DNA of 7,715 nt, taken from NCBI GenBank assembly GCA_007116425.1, contig SKIL01000021.1, positions 1 through 7,715 on the forward strand. Reading direction: 5' to 3'. The notes under the pieces are model-generated. The model made no database searches. It had not been told where the DNA came from and saw nothing but the letters and a program-made list of their open reading frames with translations. Source of the stretch: Bacteriovoracaceae bacterium. GTDB lineage: Bacteria > Bdellovibrionota > Bacteriovoracia > Bacteriovoracales > Bacteriovoracaceae. Positions within the stretch are counted from its first letter, which is position 1, and every line of letters begins with the position of its first letter. The translations under genes and the position numbers were made by a program. Positions 1 through 6,085 of this stretch are shown here, piece by piece.

Positions 1-916
1 GTCTATATATACAATGAGAAAAACCAAGTTGTTTTTGTACTTTTTTGCCACATTCCTCAATGCGATTATCACCTGAGCGTAAATACCCTCTTTCAACCTC
101 TGTCAGATCATTATAGTCGGTAGGGATTTGAATATAGAGTCTACCTCTATAGGCATTGAGTCTCACAGGATCATTAGACTTTAGACCTGAAGTTCTGTGG
201 ATCGCATTATTATTTTTTAGGAGTTGAAATAAAATGTGACCATTGATCACTTTTCCATCAATTTGATCTTTAAGCATAACTACTTCTTTTGAGTTATAGT
301 CTCTTGCTCTAAGACCAGCATAAGTTCTGTTTTCTACAGTTGAATTTATACGTACATGGGTTGAGTTCGTTCGGTGTCTAGTTCTAAATTCAACAACTCG
401 AGTTTCTTCACCAAGGTCGTTCTCCCTTCTCTCAAGAACACCATAATTTGAAAGTGGGTATTGAAAGATAGGAGTTTGATGTCCTCGCCGAATCATTTCG
501 AGGTGGCCAGACAGGTTCCCATTTGCTTCTTTATAACCAACGAGATAGTTTTCAGTTAGTTTGAAGCTGATTTTAAATTGCTCTCGAGGGCCGTTGGCCT
601 CAAGCTCTAGTCCTTCTACAAATGGCTTGAGTCGCTCGTCACCGCTGATAAATCTAACAGGATAGAGTTCTTTCTCATTGAGAGCAAATGCCTGCGAGAG
701 AACTTCGACAGTATTAATAGAAAGAGTTCCTCGACCGCTTTTGTCCTGACTAAATGTCTCGACAATCACACTTCCTTCAAACTGTGAAATTTCGAACACA
801 TTTTTTTGTAGGTCATCTGACAAATACTCTGGTAGTTCTTTGGCACAACCTATAAATAGGATGAGTCCAAAAAGACCTAAGTAAACTTTTAGACAATTTC
901 TCATTTTTTGAGTCAT
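1..916 (-). CDS. Putative lipoprotein of unknown function, N-terminal 305 residues (runs off the left edge)
   Basis: The reading frame is open from an ATG at 916 to the window edge, so the C-terminus is missing. The N-terminus is a lipoprotein signal peptide: a short basic stretch, a hydrophobic core (about residues 11-22) and a lipobox-like FIGC with Cys24 as the expected lipidated residue. The mature part starts AKELPE and is soluble and mixed alpha/beta in character, with many charged residues and no transmembrane segment. An SD-like GGAGAG lies about 6 nt before the ATG at 916 and overlaps the TGA of the preceding gene, which favours 916 over the second ATG at 904 (MRN...). The gap to the upstream barrel gene is 11 bp, so the two are very likely co-transcribed. 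I do not recognise the family. Large secreted or lipid-anchored metalloproteases can have such N-terminal regions, but no catalytic motif is visible in the part present. Confidence 0.85.
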   Translation of the reverse strand, partial: MTQKMRNCLKVYLGLFGLILFIGCAKELPEYLSDDLQKNVFEISQFEGSVIVETFSQDKSGRGTLSINTVEVLSQAFALNEKELYPVRFISGDERLKPFVEGLELEANGPREQFKISFKLTENYLVGYKEANGNLSGHLEMIRRGHQTPIFQYPLSNYGVLERRENDLGEETRVVEFRTRHRTNSTHVRINSTVENRTYAGLRARDYNSKEVVMLKDQIDGKVINGHILFQLLKNNNAIHRTSGLKSNDPVRLNAYRGRLYIQIPTDYNDLTEVERGYLRSGDNRIEECGKKVQKQLGFSHCIYR

Positions 917-927
917 TAACTCTCTCC

Positions 928-1839
928 TCAAATTCTTATGGCCAGAGAAACAAATGCGATTGAATCTCTGAGATTAAAAAATACTAATTCGTTATCAATT
1001 CCATTGGCCTTGAGTGGATTCCCTTGAGTTGAGTGACCCATCTCAAGAGATGTTTTTTGCCCGAGTTGAAATCCTAGCGAGCTTAAAAAACCGTAACTGT
1101 CCCGCGAGTTACCGGCATAGGTGAAGCTTCTGGCATAAGAGGCACTTAGGCCAAAGTAGATTCTTTCTGTGATGGCGTAGCTGGCACGAAGCCTTTGTCC
1201 AAAGGAGTAACGAGTATTTGAGCTGCCGTTAAGGGCGACTTCATGTTGGTGAAAGTACATACTCGCAGATGGCCGATAGCTCAGAGTTAGTCCTGCCACT
1301 CCGTATCGATCCATGCGCAAACTAAAAAGAGGGGCCGCGATGAGACCCGTATACATTCTTCTGTAATCTTTATTATTTTCACTCATGGGAATAATACCAG
1401 TGAGTGTTCCACTTACGTTTATTCGTCCCATAGTTCCCAGGCCTCTGTAGAGACCAAGGCTGGCGTCGCCCCAATACCATTTTCTTTCACCACGATAATC
1501 TTGAAAGCCACTAGTGCTAGCGATGACCGAAAAACCATCAAAACTGTAAACACCTGTGATTCCGTAATCACTGCCAAAAGTCTTATCGATTGAGTCAAAT
1601 CGGTGAAAACTTGAGACGGCCGAGGTTGATAATGTAACTGAATATGGCCTCACTCTTTGATTCGACTGTGACTGTGAGGCCGTCATTTGCTCCTCTTCAT
1701 CTGTGAGCAGTTGGGCACTAGCGGTGTCACAAAGAGATACAGCTGTCAGCGAAATGATACCAATGAACTTAGAGGACCTTTTAAAAAGGTCTTTCAAATA
1801 ATGTAATTTTAGATACTTACTATCTAAGTTGATTGTCAT
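928..1839 (-). CDS. Outer-membrane beta-barrel protein, function unknown
   Basis: The product has 303 residues. It has a Sec signal peptide with a long n-region (basic patch KRSSK about residues 20-24), a hydrophobic core from about 25 to 36 and a likely ASA-Q cleavage after residue 42. The mature protein begins with a Gln/Ser-rich linker (about 43-62) and continues as alternating polar/hydrophobic strands rich in Tyr, Ser, Gly and Phe, such as the segments near 66-75, 127-146, 181-190, 213-222 and 226-237. This pattern is typical of an outer-membrane barrel of perhaps 10-12 strands, and the chain ends in a strand-like SLAIRI. The start is supported by AGAAGG 7 nt before the ATG. The lipoprotein gene follows 11 bp downstream. 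A 162-bp gap precedes this gene, so it may have its own promoter as well as readthrough from the porin gene. The transported substrate or role cannot be told from sequence. Confidence 0.82.
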   Translation of the reverse strand: MTINLDSKYLKLHYLKDLFKRSSKFIGIISLTAVSLCDTASAQLLTDEEEQMTASQSQSNQRVRPYSVTLSTSAVSSFHRFDSIDKTFGSDYGITGVYSFDGFSVIASTSGFQDYRGERKWYWGDASLGLYRGLGTMGRINVSGTLTGIIPMSENNKDYRRMYTGLIAAPLFSLRMDRYGVAGLTLSYRPSASMYFHQHEVALNGSSNTRYSFGQRLRASYAITERIYFGLSASYARSFTYAGNSRDSYGFLSSLGFQLGQKTSLEMGHSTQGNPLKANGIDNELVFFNLRDSIAFVSLAIRI

Positions 1840-2001
1840 ATAAGAACCTTCTGTTCTGTTTTGCTTTCAGCTCAGTTAAAAGTGCAATTTACTTGCCAGA
1901 AATACTCTGGAATAAACTTTGATGGGATTGTATAGTGTAATGCGTTGCGGTGCGAAAATTTTTCGATCCATTATATTTTTTACACGAATGGTAAACATAA
2001 A
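1840..2001. other. Dyad-containing intergenic gap between the two barrel genes
   Basis: This 162-bp gap contains no convincing gene. It holds a short hairpin-forming dyad at 1896-1910 (CCAGA, 5-nt spacer, TCTGG), an inverted repeat at 1953-1965 (CGAAAA/TTTTCG around one T), and three tandem TGCGN pentamers at 1941-1955. None is followed by a T-tract in the minus direction, so they do not look like intrinsic terminators of the porin gene. They could be operator or leader-RNA structure for the downstream barrel gene; that is inference. Confidence 0.4.
1970..1998 (-). promoter_or_regulatory. Possible promoter for the 1839-928 gene (perfect -10, weak -35)
   Basis: On the minus strand a perfect TATAAT lies at 1975-1970, in the gap downstream of the porin gene. 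The hexamer 17 bp upstream (ATGTTT) is a poor -35 match, so this rests almost entirely on the -10. Transcription would begin near 1963 and give a leader of about 124 nt before the barrel gene. The region is AT-rich, so chance occurrence is possible. Confidence 0.25.
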
Positions 2002-3234
2002 TTATTGTTTGAGGGCCAAGTTTGGAAGGTTTATTGAAAACTCAGCAAGCCCTACAGTTAGATGTTTATCGCCAAAACTTCTTGCCCCACTTAAAGAGAA
2101 CTGCGAGAAGTTATTGATTTGGTAATTGGCCTTTAAAGCAATATGGTGAGTTTTATGCTGTTCTGTCTTTTGAGAGCTTTCCTGTTGAAGGTATCCATAT
2201 GATGGAGAAATGGACCAGTTATTATCCATTTTATAAGTTAAGCGTGTAGAGTAAAGAGAGTCCCTGTGCTTTCTCCCGCCAGTGAAGGTTCCAAGTCCAC
2301 CAACTCGAATGGCCTGAATGAGTGACTGGTTGTGTTCAGGGTTTGAGTTAATATGCGGTAAGTAAGTATCGTAACCGGTCGAAAGGTAACCACCGTTAAA
2401 AACTTGAAGTGTTTGCGCTTCAAGCTTCATCATTTTATTAATACTTGCTTCAACTCCAAAAACGGCAGCAGTGTGAGACTTTGGAAACCAAGAATTATCA
2501 CTTCCTTGACCTAACCAGTTGACGAGCAAGTTGAACTGTAGGTTTCGATAGCGATACTTTATATAAGGTGAAAAATTAAAAACATCTTCAAGTACATAGC
2601 TACCATCACTATTTTGCCAATAGGCGGCCAATAATCCCAGCTCATAGCTTTGGGTAAATCTCATTGTGAGAATCGCGAACATGTCTCCGTCATCTCTTGA
2701 GCTTTGATAGTCTCCGCTATAGCGTTTATCGTAAACACCAATAAAGAAGTTTTGACCAGACCTACGCATAAACATCAAGCGGTCTCTTCTGTCATCACAG
2801 GTTGTGAGGCAGTTGGCCCAATTCGCCATTTGTCTTCCCGCGCGAAAAGTAAATTGTTTATTTAGGTCGACATATTCAAGATATCCATAATCAAGTCTGG
2901 CCGTATTTCCACCACCGCCATCATCATTTGATCCACTTATGCCGGTATTATTCAGAGGTCTGTCTCCATCCCAATGATCACCACTAAGTGTTAGCCTAGA
3001 CTTTATGGATACAGAATGATCTTCCTCTAAATGGGTAATATCCATTCCGATTCTTAATTGTTGGGCCTGGGCACTTTGTGTGACTTTCTTCGAACTATTC
3101 GAAATTTTATCAACTGTATAGAACCGAACATAGGCATCTGAGCTAAGATTTACAGAAGTGTTTGAGTGAGCGGGCGTAAAGCTTATTAAACAAACGCATA
3201 GGCCTGTACTCAAAGTTTTGATATATTTTTTCAT
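2002..3234 (-). CDS. Porin-like outer-membrane beta-barrel protein
   Basis: The product has 410 residues. It has a clear Sec signal peptide (MKKYIK, hydrophobic core about 8-20, likely AHS-N cleavage after residue 24). The mature chain consists of amphipathic beta-strands joined by polar loops, as in general or substrate-specific porins: strands near 32-41, 58-66, 75-84, 113-121 and 126-134 (FTFRAGRQ, a strand type common in porins), then regular strands to about 404. A Gly/Asp/Asn-rich loop spans about 86-111, with a GGGG run. Cys142 and Cys146 (CLTTC) lie in a following loop and could form a small disulfide once exported. The ATG directly follows the TAA of the upstream amidase gene with no spacer and no strong SD, so translation is probably coupled. 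The substrate is unknown; peptides or murein fragments are suggested only by the neighbour. Confidence 0.85.
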   Translation of the reverse strand: MKKYIKTLSTGLCVCLISFTPAHSNTSVNLSSDAYVRFYTVDKISNSSKKVTQSAQAQQLRIGMDITHLEEDHSVSIKSRLTLSGDHWDGDRPLNNTGISGSNDDGGGGNTARLDYGYLEYVDLNKQFTFRAGRQMANWANCLTTCDDRRDRLMFMRRSGQNFFIGVYDKRYSGDYQSSRDDGDMFAILTMRFTQSYELGLLAAYWQNSDGSYVLEDVFNFSPYIKYRYRNLQFNLLVNWLGQGSDNSWFPKSHTAAVFGVEASINKMMKLEAQTLQVFNGGYLSTGYDTYLPHINSNPEHNQSLIQAIRVGGLGTFTGGRKHRDSLYSTRLTYKMDNNWSISPSYGYLQQESSQKTEQHKTHHIALKANYQINNFSQFSLSGARSFGDKHLTVGLAEFSINLPNLALKQ

Positions 3235-3927
3235 TTATGATGACTTTGTTTGGGCCCTAACGAGGTCTGATTGGAGTAAAGTCTCAAAGCCAATTCTATT
3301 TTCTTCCCAAATTGACTTTAGGTCATTGTTATCGTCAATAACTGGGAACTCAAAAGTTAATACCGGAGACTGGTATTTTTCTGGCCCATAATCGCCGAGT
3401 GATCCAGGCGTTGGATGGCCTTCAATATCTGCCACAACAGGGTAAGAGTTATAAAGATTGAGAAGATCTGCTACGTCTTTGCAATCACCATTATAGTTAA
3501 TCATAGGCTTCCATGAATGAAGAGTGATGATTAAGTGAGGTGGAAATTTTTGAAAGAGCTTGTCGAGAAATTGATTCTCTGGTTCGCTCAAGGGTGCTTG
3601 ACCTGGGTTGTAGCGATCACTTCTTTGTTCGGAAACCCATGACTTTGCCGGTAAATTGCGGTTTAGATCAACTCCATGAGAATTTGTTCGGCTGCCACTT
3701 CTATAACCATCGGGGTTAAGAACAGGGATAACAATTGTTGGAAAATCGAGGTCGTCTTGTTGCTTTAGCCACTCAAACATCTGCTGAAGCGCGTAAACGC
3801 CTTCAACTTCATCGCCGTGAACACCGGCCATGAGGTAGAGGTAGCGGGGACCTTTTAGCTCTGATCTGAAAGCTTTAATCTCGTCTCCCTCAACACTTTT
3901 TCCCGATTTTAATTCAACGAAGTTCAA
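3235..3927 (-). CDS. mpaA: M14-family murein peptide amidase (MpaA-like), cytoplasmic
   Basis: This 230-residue zinc peptidase has the M14 signature. HGDE supplies the first two zinc ligands (His37, Glu40). NPDG is at 71-74 and GVDLNRN at 85-91 (substrate-binding Asn/Arg). His137 in TLHSW is the third zinc ligand and Glu193 in TFEFP is the catalytic glutamate. The length, the GVDLNRN-x-PA-x-x-W stretch and the TPGS motif (173-176) match E. coli MpaA (about 240 aa). MpaA cuts the gamma-D-Glu to diaminopimelate bond of murein tripeptide during peptidoglycan recycling. No signal peptide is present, so it acts in the cytoplasm. The start is TTG at 3927 with GAGGG (3936-3932) 4 nt upstream; an in-frame TAA lies further upstream and no in-frame ATG or GTG intervenes. 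The porin gene follows with zero spacing. Other M14 deacylases or carboxypeptidases remain possible, so the exact substrate is inference. Confidence 0.85.
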   Translation of the reverse strand: MNFVELKSGKSVEGDEIKAFRSELKGPRYLYLMAGVHGDEVEGVYALQQMFEWLKQQDDLDFPTIVIPVLNPDGYRSGSRTNSHGVDLNRNLPAKSWVSEQRSDRYNPGQAPLSEPENQFLDKLFQKFPPHLIITLHSWKPMINYNGDCKDVADLLNLYNSYPVVADIEGHPTPGSLGDYGPEKYQSPVLTFEFPVIDDNNDLKSIWEENRIGFETLLQSDLVRAQTKSS

Positions 3928-3975
3928 ACTGCCCTCACTTTTACTGATTTGCTCTCGGCCATTTTCTGACTGGCC

Positions 3976-4004
3976 ATCTTAGTCTCGAAGGCAGGCTTTT
4001 TCAA
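3976..4004 (-). promoter_or_regulatory. Sigma-70-like promoter of the mpaA-porin operon
   Basis: Reading the minus strand, TTGAAA (4004-3999, 5 of 6 to the -35 consensus) is followed after exactly 17 bp by TAAGAT (3981-3976, 4 of 6 to the -10 consensus). Transcription would start near 3969, about 42 nt before the TTG start of the amidase gene. It lies between the divergent amidase and tyrS genes, where a promoter is expected. Confidence 0.55.
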
Positions 4005-4024
4005 GCGGTTTCATGGAATGATTA

Positions 4025-4055
4025 TTGGCCTAAACGCCTTAAATGAGGTTAGAAT
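4025..4055 (+). promoter_or_regulatory. Weak candidate promoter for tyrS
   Basis: TTGGCC (4025-4030) and TAGAAT (4050-4055, 5 of 6 to the -10 consensus) are separated by 19 bp, which is longer than ideal. If used, the transcript would begin near 4062. That fits translation from the TTG at 4111 or the ATG at 4078 and rules out the ATG at 4018. An alternative -35, TTGACT at 4057-4062, has no good -10 at the proper distance. Confidence 0.2.
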
Positions 4056-4097
4056 TTTGACTTCTGTTTATTCAATAATGAGTCAGTGCAATATTAC

Positions 4098-4103
4098 AAG
4101 GGA
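4098..4103 (+). promoter_or_regulatory. Ribosome binding site that decides the tyrS start
   Basis: AAGGGA lies 7 nt before an in-frame TTG at 4111, which is the ideal distance. Neither upstream in-frame ATG (4018 and 4078) has a recognisable Shine-Dalgarno sequence at a suitable distance. Starting at 4111 also gives the N-terminus expected for type-2 TyrRS. Confidence 0.55.
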
Positions 4104-4110
4104 TATCAAT

Positions 4111-5319
4111 TTGGACCGCGAATTTAGTACTCAGTTAAAGGCCTTTAAGTTTGGTGTTAGTGAAGTTACCCCCGGGCCAGAGTTTGAAAAAATGCTTAAG
4201 CATTCACTGGATAATAATAAGCCGTTGCGAGTAAAGTGTGGAATTGACCCAACTGCCTCAGATGTTCACCTTGGGCATTTGGTTCCTTATCGCAAAATGC
4301 GACAGTTTCAAGATCTCGGACATACTGGCGTTGTGATTGTTGGTGACTATACTGCAAGTATTGGTGACCCGACAGGAAAGATTGAGTCGCGACCGGCCTT
4401 AGATCCTGAAGTCATTAAGAAAAATACAGAAAAGTATATGGAGCAACTTTTTACTGTATTAGATCCAGATAAAACCGAAATTCGCTATCAGAGTGAATGG
4501 TTTAAGGATATAGGCTTGGTTGATGTTTTGAAGTGGGCCTCTCAAACCACTGTAGCAAAACTTTTGAGTCACGATACTTTTGCCAATCGACTAGAACAAG
4601 GGAATGCTCTTAGTCTTCATGAGCTATTTTATCCAATGCTTCAGGGAATTGATTCTGTTTTTATTAAGGCCGATGTCGAGTTGGGTGGGAGTGACCAAAA
4701 GTTTAATGTTTTGATGGGACGAGACTATCAAAGAAACGCTGGACTCAGGCCTCAGGTTGCGATTTTACTTCCTATTATTACTGGTACCTGTGGTACTCAA
4801 AAAATGAGTAAGTCTTTAGGCAATTATATTGGCATTCTTGATCGTCCCTTTGATAAATTTGGGAAAACCATGAGCATTCCCGATGAGATCATGCTCGAGT
4901 GGTATAAGTATCTCACAGGTCTGTCTGAAGAAGAGTACTTATCTGTCAAAGTTGCAATTGAAAATGGGAAAATCCATCCTAATGATGCAAAAAAAGCATT
5001 GGCCCAAAAAATTGTTAGCTTTTTTCATGGAGAGGCGGAAGGAGTTAGTTGTCGCGATCAATTCGAGACCGTTTTTAAGAAAAAACTTGTCCCAGATCAA
5101 CTCGATGAATATGCCGATTGGAGAGGTAAGGCCTTATTAGATATTTTGGCCGAAACAAAACTTGTTCCTTCAAAAAAAGAAGGGCGTAGAATGATTGGCC
5201 AAAATGCTGTCGGAATCGCAGAAGGTGAAAAGTTGGTTGATCCCGCAATGGTTTTAGATGAGTCGTTTAAGGGACAAGTTCTTAAGGTCGGAAAAAGAAA
5301 ATTCTTAAAACTCACCTAA
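4111..5319 (+). CDS. tyrS: Tyrosyl-tRNA synthetase, type 2 (TyrRS)
   Basis: TyrRS charges tRNA-Tyr with tyrosine using ATP, in the cytoplasm. This is a class I synthetase with the HIGH-type motif HLGH (residues 53-56 from the TTG start) and an intact KMSKS loop at 231-235. The VELGGSDQKFN stretch before KMSKS and FQDLGH/GDPTGK near the N-terminus match the type-2 (TyrZ-like) subfamily and not the E. coli TyrS type. The C-terminal portion (about 338-402) is an S4 RNA-binding domain. I chose the TTG at 4111 (402 aa) because of its good SD and because REFSTQLKAFKFGVSEV lines up with the usual N-terminus. ATG at 4078 (413 aa) or 4018 (433 aa) would add residues atypical for the family. rnhA follows after 18 bp, so co-transcription is likely. 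The identification is secure; only the start is uncertain. Confidence 0.96.
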   Translation: MDREFSTQLKAFKFGVSEVTPGPEFEKMLKHSLDNNKPLRVKCGIDPTASDVHLGHLVPYRKMRQFQDLGHTGVVIVGDYTASIGDPTGKIESRPALDPEVIKKNTEKYMEQLFTVLDPDKTEIRYQSEWFKDIGLVDVLKWASQTTVAKLLSHDTFANRLEQGNALSLHELFYPMLQGIDSVFIKADVELGGSDQKFNVLMGRDYQRNAGLRPQVAILLPIITGTCGTQKMSKSLGNYIGILDRPFDKFGKTMSIPDEIMLEWYKYLTGLSEEEYLSVKVAIENGKIHPNDAKKALAQKIVSFFHGEAEGVSCRDQFETVFKKKLVPDQLDEYADWRGKALLDILAETKLVPSKKEGRRMIGQNAVGIAEGEKLVDPAMVLDESFKGQVLKVGKRKFLKLT

Positions 5320-5337
5320 GAGTCCATAGGTAAATTT

Positions 5338-6066
5338 ATGAAAAAAAAGAGTAACGAACATAAAAAGTGGTTAAACCAACTCAATTGCTTAAAGGATCTC
5401 TTTAGTGGTTCTAACCTCTTAGATTCAGAAGTCGTAGAGTCGTTAAATACACTTCAAGAAACTCTTGATGACGTGGATTGGACTGAGTCTTCTAAGACAA
5501 AAACAGAAGTAACAGCGCAGATTCCTAATGAAAATAAGTATGGGTTTTTCGAGGTTCCGGAACTTTTAAAAAAATCGAAGGATGGAGGGTACGCTCTTTA
5601 TTCAGATGGCGCTTGTCGCGGCAATCCTGGTCCAGGTGCCTGGGGTTGTCTAGCACAAAACCAAAATGGAGATGTACTTTTTGAGTTGGCCGCTGCCGAG
5701 GCCAATACAACCAATAATCGAATGGAGATTAAAGGAGCGATTGAAGTTCTCAATGGAATTCGAGATATTTTAGAAGCTAATGGTGAGAAGTTTTCAAAAC
5801 CTCTCTTTTTTTATTGTGATTCGCGATATGTTGTTGATGGCCTAGAAAAATGGATTCCTGGCTGGAAAAGGCGTTCTTGGAAAAAATCAGATAATAAACC
5901 GCCTGAAAATTTAGAATTGTGGCAAGAGCTTGATGAGGTCGCTGCTTCACTACCGGGGCTAAAGTCAGTTTGGGTTAAGGCCCATGCTGGACATCCTCAA
6001 AATGAAAGGTGTGACGAGCTGGCAAATCAAGCGCTAGATCAAGCTTTGGAAATGGGTGAAATTTAA
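5338..6066 (+). CDS. rnhA: Ribonuclease HI with an N-terminal extension
   Basis: RNase HI cleaves the RNA strand of RNA-DNA hybrids, removing R-loops and primers. The catalytic set is complete: Asp90 (YSDGACRGNPGPG), Glu130 (NNRMEIKGA), Asp161 (YCDSRYVVDGL), His216 (VKAHAGHP) and Asp226 (NERCDELAN). The basic substrate-binding handle is at about 172-189 (IPGWKRRSWKK). E. coli RNase HI has 155 residues; this protein has 242, because about 83 residues precede the catalytic domain. That extension is Lys-rich at first, then acidic (LDDVDW, about 43-48). It does not show the WYVV-type motif of the eukaryotic-style hybrid-binding domain, so its role is unknown. The ATG has AGG 7 nt upstream. The gene lies 18 bp after tyrS and 19 bp before the phosphatase gene, in a probable operon with no obvious shared function. 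Confidence 0.95.
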   Translation: MKKKSNEHKKWLNQLNCLKDLFSGSNLLDSEVVESLNTLQETLDDVDWTESSKTKTEVTAQIPNENKYGFFEVPELLKKSKDGGYALYSDGACRGNPGPGAWGCLAQNQNGDVLFELAAAEANTTNNRMEIKGAIEVLNGIRDILEANGEKFSKPLFFYCDSRYVVDGLEKWIPGWKRRSWKKSDNKPPENLELWQELDEVAASLPGLKSVWVKAHAGHPQNERCDELANQALDQALEMGEI

Positions 6067-6085
6067 TATAAAGGATAAATTTTTC

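Noticed and set aside
1953..1965. CGAAAA/TTTTCG dyad as terminator of the porin gene
   Set aside because: Only one base separates the arms and no T-run follows in the minus direction, so a transcription terminator is unlikely.
1919..2125. 68-codon plus-strand frame across the 3' end of the porin gene
   Set aside because: Most of it is antisense to the well-supported porin gene; it has no SD and no recognisable protein features.
2238..2423. 61-codon minus-strand frame inside the porin gene
   Set aside because: Fully contained in the porin coding region in another frame, with no supporting signal.
4883..5140. 85-codon plus-strand frame inside tyrS
   Set aside because: Overlaps the conserved region of tyrS in another frame; no SD or family resemblance.
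5097..5315. 72-codon antisense frame over the S4 domain of tyrS
   Set aside because: Antisense shadow of a conserved domain.
5525..5710. 61-codon antisense frame over the RNase H active-site region
   Set aside because: Antisense shadow of the conserved catalytic core of rnhA.
6056..6085. GTG start at 6056 for the e(P4) phosphatase
   Set aside because: It would overlap rnhA and put ten polar or charged residues before a complete lipoprotein signal peptide; ATG 6086 has an SD-like AAGGA upstream.
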